The position numbers were made by a program, and so were the translations under genes. The notes under the pieces were generated by a model. The model had not been told where the DNA came from. It did no database searches and saw only the letters and a list, made by a program, of their open reading frames with translations. Positions 6,174-12,515 of a DNA stretch of 12,515 bases are shown here, one piece after another; position 1 is the first letter of the stretch, and the number at the start of each line of letters is the position of its first letter. Origin of the DNA: an uncultured Coriobacteriia bacterium (GTDB lineage: Bacteria > Actinomycetota > Coriobacteriia > Coriobacteriales > QAMH01). The stretch lies in NCBI GenBank assembly GCA_949283445.1, contig CASDTD010000066.1, positions 1-12,515 of the forward strand. The letters are read 5' to 3'.

Positions 6174-7823
6174 ATGAATTCTGGAGACGTGCTCGTCATC
6201 ATCGCGATTCTGATCTATTTCATCGCGGTGCTCATCATCGGTTTCTCGTACACGAAACGGTCCAATTCCTCGTCGTCGGAATATTTCCTGGGCGGCCGTA
6301 AGATTGGCCCCTGGTTCACAGCGCTTTCGGCAGAGGCCTCGGACATGTCCGGCTACCTGCTCATGGGCCTGCCGGGCCTGGCCTACTTCACCGGTGCGGC
6401 GGACGCGGGCTGGACGGCCATCGGCCTGGCCATCGGCACGTACCTCAACTGGAAGTTCGTCGCGCGCCGCCTGCGCCGCTATTCCGAAAAGGCCGGGGAC
6501 GCCATCACGCTGCCGGCGTTTTACAGCAACCGCTTCCACGACGACAAGAACATCATCAGCACCATCGCCGCCATCATCATCTTCGTGTTCTTCTGCGTCT
6601 ACACCGGCAGCTGCTTCGTGACCTGCGGCAAGCTGTTCCACACGCTGTTCGGCATCGATTACTCGCTCATGATGGTGTTCGGCGCCATCATCGTGTTCCT
6701 CTACACCATGGTCGGCGGCTACCTCTCCGTCGTGGCAACTGACTTCCTGCAGGGCATGCTCATGATCTTCGCCCTCATCGTCGTCATCATCGGCTCCATC
6801 ACCATGGCCGGCGGCCTGGACAACACCGTCGCGTTCCTCTCCGACATACCCGGTTACCTGAGCATGGTGACCAGCGCGACACCCGTACTCGACGCCAACG
6901 GAACACAGATGGTCGTCGAGCTGCAGCCGCTCTTCGGCGACCCGTCAAGCTTCAGCGCCATCGCCATCGTCTCCGCGCTGGCCTGGGGCCTGGGCTACTT
7001 CGGCATGCCGCAGATTCTGGTCCGCTTCATGAGCATCCGCAGCGACAAGGAAATCAAGCAGTCCCGTATCATCGCCTGCGTGTGGGTCGTCATCTCCATG
7101 TTCTGCGCCATCATGATCGGTATCATCGGCCGCTACCTCATGCCCACCGAACTGCTCACGCAGTCTGCCGCCGAGAACATCTTCATCGTGCTCTCCCGCG
7201 TGATGCTGCCGGCGTTCTTCTGCGGCATCGTGGTTTCCGGCATCCTGGCCGCGTCGATGTCCTCCGCATCCGCGTACCTGCTCATCACCGGCTCTTCCAT
7301 CGCGGAAAACATCTTCCGCGGCGTGTTCAAGAAAGAAGCGACCGACAACCAGGTGCTCATCGCCTCGCGCATCACGTTGGCATGCGTTCTGCTGTTCGGC
7401 ATCGCCGTCGCATGGAACGAAGACTCCGTCATCTTCACCGTCGTGAGCTACGCCTGGGCAGGCCTGGGCGCGTCGTTCGGCCCGCTCACGCTCTTCTCGC
7501 TGTACTGGCGCCGCACGACCAAGCCGGCCGCTATCGCGGGCATGCTCACCGGCGGCATCACGGTCATCGTGTGGAGCAACTTCATCAAGCCCCTCGGCGG
7601 CATCTTCGGCGTCTACGAGCTGCTGCCGGCCTTCGTCTTGAGCTGCATCGTCATCGTCGTGGTCTCGCTCCTCACCAAAGAGCCGCCACAGGAGGTCTAC
7701 GACGAGTTCGACCACTACATGGACGAGGAGACGCAGGAAGAGCGCGACCCCGACGTGATCTTGGACGGCGGCATCCCGCTGGAAAGCCCCAGCGACGCTG
7801 CGGCTCAGAAATTGCACGGCTAG
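6174..7823 (+). CDS. putP: Sodium/proline symporter (SSS family, PutP-like)
   Basis: Inner-membrane Na+/L-proline symporter of the solute:sodium symporter family, used to take up proline as nutrient or osmolyte. Blocks align along the whole of E. coli PutP (about 502 aa): YFLGGRKIGPWFTALSAEAS (37-56), DMSGYLLMGLPG (57-68) with the essential Na+ Asp at 57 (Asp55 in E. coli), ALAWGLGYFGMPQILVRFMS (268-287), the SMSSAS stretch (361-366) where E. coli has the Na+-ligand Ser340/Thr341, and VVSYAWAGLGASFGPLTLFS (423-442). About 13 membrane helices are expected. The glycine usual in SAGASDMSG is Glu54 here. The 549-residue length comes from a loop insertion near 225-260 and a 48-residue acidic cytoplasmic tail after TKEPPQ. 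The start ATG at 6174 has GAGGAG 4 nt upstream. The gene ends 22 bp before a strong terminator, so it is probably monocistronic. Proline is the best substrate guess; related SSS members carry other solutes. Confidence 0.92.
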   Translation: MNSGDVLVIIAILIYFIAVLIIGFSYTKRSNSSSSEYFLGGRKIGPWFTALSAEASDMSGYLLMGLPGLAYFTGAADAGWTAIGLAIGTYLNWKFVARRLRRYSEKAGDAITLPAFYSNRFHDDKNIISTIAAIIIFVFFCVYTGSCFVTCGKLFHTLFGIDYSLMMVFGAIIVFLYTMVGGYLSVVATDFLQGMLMIFALIVVIIGSITMAGGLDNTVAFLSDIPGYLSMVTSATPVLDANGTQMVVELQPLFGDPSSFSAIAIVSALAWGLGYFGMPQILVRFMSIRSDKEIKQSRIIACVWVVISMFCAIMIGIIGRYLMPTELLTQSAAENIFIVLSRVMLPAFFCGIVVSGILAASMSSASAYLLITGSSIAENIFRGVFKKEATDNQVLIASRITLACVLLFGIAVAWNEDSVIFTVVSYAWAGLGASFGPLTLFSLYWRRTTKPAAIAGMLTGGITVIVWSNFIKPLGGIFGVYELLPAFVLSCIVIVVVSLLTKEPPQEVYDEFDHYMDEETQEERDPDVILDGGIPLESPSDAAAQKLHG

Positions 7824-7845
7824 CGTTTCTCGCGCACATAATCCA

Positions 7846-7895
7846 GCACAAAAAAAGGAGGCGGGTGCCATTGGCACCCGCCTCCTTTTTTGTGC
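7846..7895. terminator. Strong bidirectional intrinsic terminator between putP and the acyltransferase gene
   Basis: A perfect 13-bp stem, GGAGGCGGGTGCC (7857-7869) with GGCACCCGCCTCC (7873-7885), closes an ATT loop. A7 lies on the left and T6 on the right, so it works on both strands. Outer GCAC (7846-7849) and GTGC (7892-7895) extend the symmetry. It sits between two convergent genes that stop at 7823 and 7963. Confidence 0.93.
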
Positions 7896-7962
7896 ACGTG
7901 ATAGCTCCAGGCACGCTTGCGCGACAGCGAACCAGCAAGAAGGCACAGCCCCGCGCACGCCC

Positions 7963-10017
7963 CTACTGGCCGTACTTGCTGCTTTTGGCCGGCGTGGTTT
8001 TATAGTCCGACCTTGGCAGATAGCCCTTGATGTTTTCGTAGATGAGGTCTTGGTAGGCGCGTGCACCCGTCGGCTTGAGATGCGTCTTGTCATTCCACAG
8101 GTACTCGCTCATATGGTCTTTGACCGTCGAATACCAGTCGATGAGATGCACATTCGCGTACTTGCTGTCGAACGCGGCGAGCTGTTTGTTGTTGTAGCTC
8201 TCGAAGGTCTCGGGCACCTTGACGTTGACGACGAACAGCTCGTGTTCCTCGCCCACGGCTTTGTAGAGGTCTTCGAGCTGTCCATCGGCAATCTTGTGGT
8301 TGGAGAAGCACGCGAACACGACCACGTCGCCCACGCGGCCTTCTTCGGCGTATTCCTTGTAAACCTTGATGCCCTGCGAAGTTGCCCTGCCGACGTAGCT
8401 GTCGTTGAGCCCGTTGGGAAACTTGCTCTTGAACTCGTTGTTGCTGTCACCCGGCACCGAATCGCCAATGAGCAGCGGGTTGTGCATCTTGACCTTCTTC
8501 TGCTCCCCAGCCGACGCGCCTTGTGCCTTCTGTTCCGCCTTGCCTGACGTCGCCGCGTTCGAGCCCGACACTGCATCTGCCGGGATGGCAGCGTCCACGG
8601 CGCTGCCCGTGCTGTTGATAGCGCCTTCGGGAACCGTCGTCGCGTTCGGTGTGATGATGCACCCCACCGCAGCCGCGACGAGCACGACAACACAGGCACC
8701 GGTAGAGACAAGCAGTGAGGGCCGCCTGAGCCACGTGTTCACGCAAGACCCGAAGCCGCGTTCCCGCACCGCCGTCAGCGCCCGTCCGATTGCGCCATGG
8801 CGAATCGGGTCTTCGACGAACCGGTAGGAAAGCCCGGAAACGGCGAACGTGAGCGCGAACACGAGCAGGTAGATCCACCACGAATGTCCGCTGGCCGCTG
8901 GATCGAGGGGCGAAAGCAGTAGTATGAGCGGGTAATGCCACAGATACATGCCGTACGAACGCTTGCCCACCCACACGAGCGCTGCGCTGGAAAAGAAACG
9001 CGCGAGCAGGCCGTCGGGCATGACCAGCGCGACCATGAGAATGACCGTCAGCAACGAGGCCAGCACCAGCCCGCCGCGGTACATGAACGCCGAGGTGCCG
9101 TCGACGAGCACCATCATGACGATGATTGCCGCCAGCGCGATGGTCCCGATGACGTCGATGCCCTTCAAAAGGACGCTGCCCCTGTTCACCTTCCCGACAA
9201 ACTCCGCACGTCGCGACGGCCACACGAACGCCAGAAGCGCGCCGGCAAGCAGCGAAAACGCGCGGGTGTCGGTGCCGTAATACACACGCGTCGGGTCAGC
9301 ACCGGGATTGAAGAGAAACGCCATCCACGCGGCAGAGACAATGGCCAAAGCAAGGCAGACAAGCCCGATGGCCTTGCGCCTGCGGCCGAACACCCGGTAC
9401 AGCAACAGAAGCACCAAAGGCCAGACAAGGTAGAACTGCTCCTCTATGGCAAGCGACCAGAAATGCGTCAGAGGCGACGGGTCGCCCAGATTCTCGAAAT
9501 AGGAAAGGTCGCGGAACACGTACCACCAGTTCTGGAACCAGAACAGCGACGCGGGGATGTCGGGGCGCATCTTGGTGAGCAGCGGATGGTTGAACAGAGC
9601 GCAAAGCAGCGCCACGACGACGATGACCACGACGATGGCGGGAAACAGCCTTCTGACGCGCCTGAGCCAGAAGTTCTTGAGGTCGAGCTTGCCCGTGCGC
9701 TCGATTTCATCGACAAGGATGCCGGTGATTAAATACCCCGACAGCACGAAGAACAGCGTGACGCCGAGCAAGCCGCCTTGTGCCCAGCCTGCGCCGAGGT
9801 GATAGAAAATGACGGCGATGACCGCCAGCGCGCGCAAGCCATCGAGCGCGGGGATATAGCGCGCCTTCTTCTGTTTCCCTCTTGCTTCCGCATGCACACG
9901 AGCGCCCTGGTCATGACCTGAACGCACATCGCGCGGCTGCCAACCCTGCGGCGTGCGACGACGAACTTGCGGGCTGGTACCAGCGCGCCTTGCGGAGTCT
10001 TGCTGTGTTTCCCTCAT
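7963..10017 (-). CDS. OatA-like membrane O-acyltransferase with C-terminal SGNH domain
   Basis: Predicted two-domain envelope O-acetyltransferase. The acyltransferase-3 membrane domain passes acetyl groups across the membrane and an extracellular SGNH esterase-like domain attaches them to a surface polymer; in OatA this is peptidoglycan MurNAc. Visible in order: an Arg-rich cytoplasmic tail (1-53); the AT3 start YIPALDGLRALAV (54-66) with FYHLG and His73; FFVLSGYLITGI (89-100); RRVRRLFPA (119-127); HFWSLAIEEQFYLVWP (185-200); about ten helices to SYRFVEDP (397-404); one more helix (about 435-455); a Ser/Ala/Thr-rich linker (456-508); and the SGNH domain with LIGDSVPGD (516-524, Ser520 nucleophile) and DKTH (643-646). 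684 aa is normal for the family. ATG at 10017 is chosen for its GGAAGGA Shine-Dalgarno; an in-frame TTG at 10038 is less likely. The gene is monocistronic between two terminators. Acceptor could be peptidoglycan, teichoic acid or exopolysaccharide, so no symbol is assigned. Confidence 0.9.
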   Translation of the reverse strand: MRETQQDSARRAGTSPQVRRRTPQGWQPRDVRSGHDQGARVHAEARGKQKKARYIPALDGLRALAVIAVIFYHLGAGWAQGGLLGVTLFFVLSGYLITGILVDEIERTGKLDLKNFWLRRVRRLFPAIVVVIVVVALLCALFNHPLLTKMRPDIPASLFWFQNWWYVFRDLSYFENLGDPSPLTHFWSLAIEEQFYLVWPLVLLLLYRVFGRRRKAIGLVCLALAIVSAAWMAFLFNPGADPTRVYYGTDTRAFSLLAGALLAFVWPSRRAEFVGKVNRGSVLLKGIDVIGTIALAAIIVMMVLVDGTSAFMYRGGLVLASLLTVILMVALVMPDGLLARFFSSAALVWVGKRSYGMYLWHYPLILLLSPLDPAASGHSWWIYLLVFALTFAVSGLSYRFVEDPIRHGAIGRALTAVRERGFGSCVNTWLRRPSLLVSTGACVVVLVAAAVGCIITPNATTVPEGAINSTGSAVDAAIPADAVSGSNAATSGKAEQKAQGASAGEQKKVKMHNPLLIGDSVPGDSNNEFKSKFPNGLNDSYVGRATSQGIKVYKEYAEEGRVGDVVVFACFSNHKIADGQLEDLYKAVGEEHELFVVNVKVPETFESYNNKQLAAFDSKYANVHLIDWYSTVKDHMSEYLWNDKTHLKPTGARAYQDLIYENIKGYLPRSDYKTTPAKSSKYGQ

Positions 10018-10043
10018 CGTTTTCCTTCCACAAAGCAAAAACG

Positions 10044-10072
10044 AATCTAGCGCCGCAGCAACGCAAAATCAA
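10044..10072 (-). promoter_or_regulatory. Predicted promoter of the acyltransferase gene
   Basis: On the minus strand TTGATT (10067-10072) and TAGATT (10044-10049) are separated by exactly 17 bp. Each matches the sigma-70 consensus at 4 of 6, including the key TTGA and TA...T positions. Transcription would begin near 10037, about 20 nt before the ATG at 10017. Confidence 0.55.
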
Positions 10073-10093
10073 CCCTCGCCGTCCTTAAGATTC

Positions 10094-10121
10094 CGTTGTG
10101 AATTGCGTTATTCCGCCAACG
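10094..10121. repeat. Imperfect dyad upstream of the acyltransferase promoter
   Basis: Outer arms CGTTG (10094-10098) and CAACG (10117-10121) enclose inner arms GAAT (10100-10103) and ATTC (10110-10113), offset by 2 bp. It lies 22 bp upstream of the -35 element, a usual position for an activator site. The inner half-sites recall an ARG box but the spacing of 6 instead of 4 does not fit. Confidence 0.3.
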
Positions 10122-10155
10122 AAAGAAGGACGTGGGCCGAAGGAACGCACGCGGG

Positions 10156-10194
10156 AAACAAAAGCGACCCGGAGACTTGCCCCTGGGTCGCTTT
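10156..10194 (-). terminator. Intrinsic terminator of the argFRG operon
   Basis: Read on the minus strand, AAAGCGACCC (10194-10185) pairs perfectly with GGGTCGCTTT (10170-10161) around a 14-nt loop. The T-rich tail TTTTGTTT (10163-10156) follows. It lies 60 bp after the argG stop and in front of the acyltransferase promoter, so it separates the two transcripts. Confidence 0.8.
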
Positions 10195-10254
10195 GTAGAT
10201 TACGCAAGCGGTCAGGTCGAGCTGTAGAAACGCCCGACCAGGCACCAGCTAGGT

Positions 10255-11466
<1,212 letters not shown>

Positions 11467-11486
11467 GTTCGTTCCTTTCCTATCGC

Positions 11487-11509
11487 ACGGCGCCGATGGC
11501 AGGCACCGT
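11487..11509 (-). other. Stem-loop between argR and argG
   Basis: On the minus strand ACGGTGCC (11509-11502) pairs with GGCGCCGT (11494-11487) over 8 bp, with one G-U wobble and a 7-nt loop. No T-tract follows, so it is not a standard terminator. It may act in mRNA processing, or set the relative yield of argR and argG. Confidence 0.35.
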
Positions 11510-11520
11510 CTTGCTGCTTT

Positions 11521-11955
11521 CTATTTGCCCAAGAGCAACTTGTCGATGCCCTCTTGAAACCCTTTTGCCGCCACCTCGTCGGCGCCGATGACGAGAATGG
11601 TGTCGTCACCGGCAATGGACCCGAGCACGCCGTCGGGGCGCGCGGCGTCTATGGCGGCCGCCACGCTCGGCGCGGACCCCGGCTCGGTAATCACGACGAG
11701 CTGGTTTGCCGCCCGGCGCGTCTCGACGACCGCCGTCGAGACCAGCGACCGGAAGCGCTCGTCCTCGGCCAGAACATACGTCCCATCACCGCCTTTGCGC
11801 AAGTCGAGGTCGGCGATATCGCGCGAGACCGTGGCCTGCGCGACGTCGAAACCCTGACCGCGCAGGGCGTCGACGAGCTGCCCCTGCGTGCGGATCTGGC
11901 CGTTTCGCACCAGCGCTCTGATAGCCTGCTGCCTGCTCGCCCGTGTCAAGGCCAT
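11521..11955 (-). CDS. argR: Arginine repressor ArgR
   Basis: Hexameric DNA-binding regulator that uses L-arginine as co-repressor and controls arginine synthesis genes, and in some bacteria arginine breakdown. 144 aa, near the usual 145-160. Residues 1-70 form the winged helix-turn-helix: RQQAIRALV (8-16), IRTQGQLVDAL (21-31) and the recognition helix QATVSRDIADLDLRK (40-54). The C-terminal oligomerisation/arginine domain has GSAPSVAAAID (93-103) and the signature GVLGSIAGDDTILVI (108-122), whose Asp pair contacts arginine between trimers. ATG at 11955 is 5 bp after the argF stop. An AAAGGG sequence within the argF end is about 11 nt upstream, so the ribosome site is poorly spaced and translational coupling to argF is likely. 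No 18-bp ARG box was found in the visible intergenic regions, so its targets may lie upstream of the operon. Confidence 0.96.
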   Translation of the reverse strand: MALTRASRQQAIRALVRNGQIRTQGQLVDALRGQGFDVAQATVSRDIADLDLRKGGDGTYVLAEDERFRSLVSTAVVETRRAANQLVVITEPGSAPSVAAAIDAARPDGVLGSIAGDDTILVIGADEVAAKGFQEGIDKLLLGK

Positions 11956-11960
11956 GCTTC

Positions 11961-12515
11961 TTACGCCCTTTCCATGAGAAGCGAGAGCAACGCCTTTTGC
12001 GCATGCAGGCGGTTTTCCGCCTCGTCGAAGATGACCGAAGCCGGGCCGTCCATGACCTCGTCGGTAACTTCCTCGCCGCGATGCGCCGGCAGGCAGTGCA
12101 TGAACAGCGCCTTTGCGTCGGCCAGCTGCATGAGCGCCTCGTTCACCTGGAAGTCCTCGAATGCCGCGACGCGCATGTCATGCTCTTCCTCGTCGCCCAT
12201 GGACGTCCACGTGTCCGTGAGAACCACGTCCGCGCCCGCGACGGCGGCAGCCGCGTCGTTCACGATTTCGATGGTAGCGCCGGTCTTTGCCGCCACCTGC
12301 TCGCATTCGGCCACGACGCTGGCGGCGGGCATCAAGTCTGCTGGGCAGCCGATCTTCACGTGCATACCGGCCAAAGCGCCCAGCTCGAGATAGGTGTTCG
12401 CCATGTTGTTGCCATCGCCCACATAGGCAAGCACGAGCCCGGAAAGCGCGCCTTTGTGCTCGCGGATGGTGAGCGCGTCTGCCAGCCCCTGGCAGGGATG
12501 AAACTCGTCGGTGAG
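11961..12515 (-). CDS. argF: Ornithine carbamoyltransferase, 5' end cut by the window edge
   Basis: Trimeric cytoplasmic enzyme that makes citrulline from ornithine and carbamoyl phosphate. The visible 184 residues are the C-terminal ~60%; the N-terminal carbamoyl-phosphate domain start, including the STRTR motif, lies beyond 12515. Motifs are LTDEFHPCQGLADALTI at the cut end (HPCQ binds carbamoyl phosphate), LAYVGDGNNMANTYLE (the nucleotide-binding-like ornithine domain start), DVVLTDTWTSMGDEEE (the SMG loop that closes over ornithine), and the catalytic HCLPAHRGEEV, where Cys contacts ornithine. The end, NRLHAQKALLSLLMERA, is typical. An internal Met at 12434 is not the start, since the frame continues in family sequence to the edge. 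The presence of the SMG and HCLPAHR signatures separates it from aspartate carbamoyltransferase. It is first among the visible genes of the operon and runs directly into argR. An arcB-type catabolic role is possible but the argR-argG company favours synthesis. Confidence 0.97.
   Translation of the reverse strand, partial: LTDEFHPCQGLADALTIREHKGALSGLVLAYVGDGNNMANTYLELGALAGMHVKIGCPADLMPAASVVAECEQVAAKTGATIEIVNDAAAAVAGADVVLTDTWTSMGDEEEHDMRVAAFEDFQVNEALMQLADAKALFMHCLPAHRGEEVTDEVMDGPASVIFDEAENRLHAQKALLSLLMERA

Noticed and set aside
6945..8093. Minus-strand open frame opposite putP and through the bidirectional terminator
   Set aside because: It reads through a near-perfect intrinsic terminator and mirrors putP codons.
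10018..10038. Upstream TTG start for the acyltransferase
   Set aside because: No ribosome site precedes it and it falls at the predicted transcription start; ATG 10017 has GGAAGGA at good spacing.
10099..10114. Possible ARG box (TGAAT...ATTC)
   Set aside because: Half-sites are 6 bp apart instead of 4 and the outer bases do not match; the adjacent gene is an acyltransferase, not an arginine gene.

Overview
The window is high-GC (roughly 60% by eye) bacterial chromosome with tightly packed genes, Shine-Dalgarno sites of the AGGAGG type and intrinsic terminators. Gene content and protein character (a split arg cluster with its own ArgR, a long U32 protein with a Cys-rich tail, an OatA-like acyltransferase, Na+ symporters) suggest a Gram-positive actinobacterium-like organism. 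My best guess is a Coriobacteriia/Eggerthellaceae member, but this is inferred from style and not proven by any marker in the window. I see no mobile elements, CRISPR arrays, rRNA or tRNA genes, and no obvious foreign DNA.

Layout. Bases 1-4498 hold three genes on the minus strand, in transcription order argH (argininosuccinate lyase), a 721-residue U32-family protein related to the RNA hydroxylation factors RlhA/TrhP, and tyrS (tyrosyl-tRNA synthetase, cut by the left edge). Bases 4499-4648 form a divergent promoter region. It serves argH leftwards and a neurotransmitter:sodium symporter family (SNF/NSS) transporter rightwards (4649-6010). That transporter is followed by a putP-like sodium/proline symporter (6174-7823) with its own promoter and a leader hairpin. 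A strong bidirectional terminator (7846-7895) separates putP from a convergent minus-strand membrane O-acyltransferase with an SGNH domain (7963-10017). The right end carries a minus-strand arginine operon, argF (cut by the right edge), argR and argG, closed by an intrinsic terminator near 10156-10194.

How the genes work together. ArgF, ArgG and ArgH are the last three steps from ornithine to arginine and ArgR is the arginine-sensing regulator, so most of the metabolic content is arginine synthesis. Here argH is not next to argG: about 5.8 kb with two amino-acid-type sodium symporters and a cell-envelope acyltransferase lies between them. The symporters plausibly import proline and another amino acid.

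The most interesting non-coding signal is a 27-bp near-perfect dyad (4607-4633) centred on the -10 element of the SNF transporter and almost touching the argH -35 element. A second dyad at the putP start site (6116-6145) shares its CGTTT/AAACG half-sites. The coding genes themselves look conventional, and I do not see a previously undescribed multi-gene system here.
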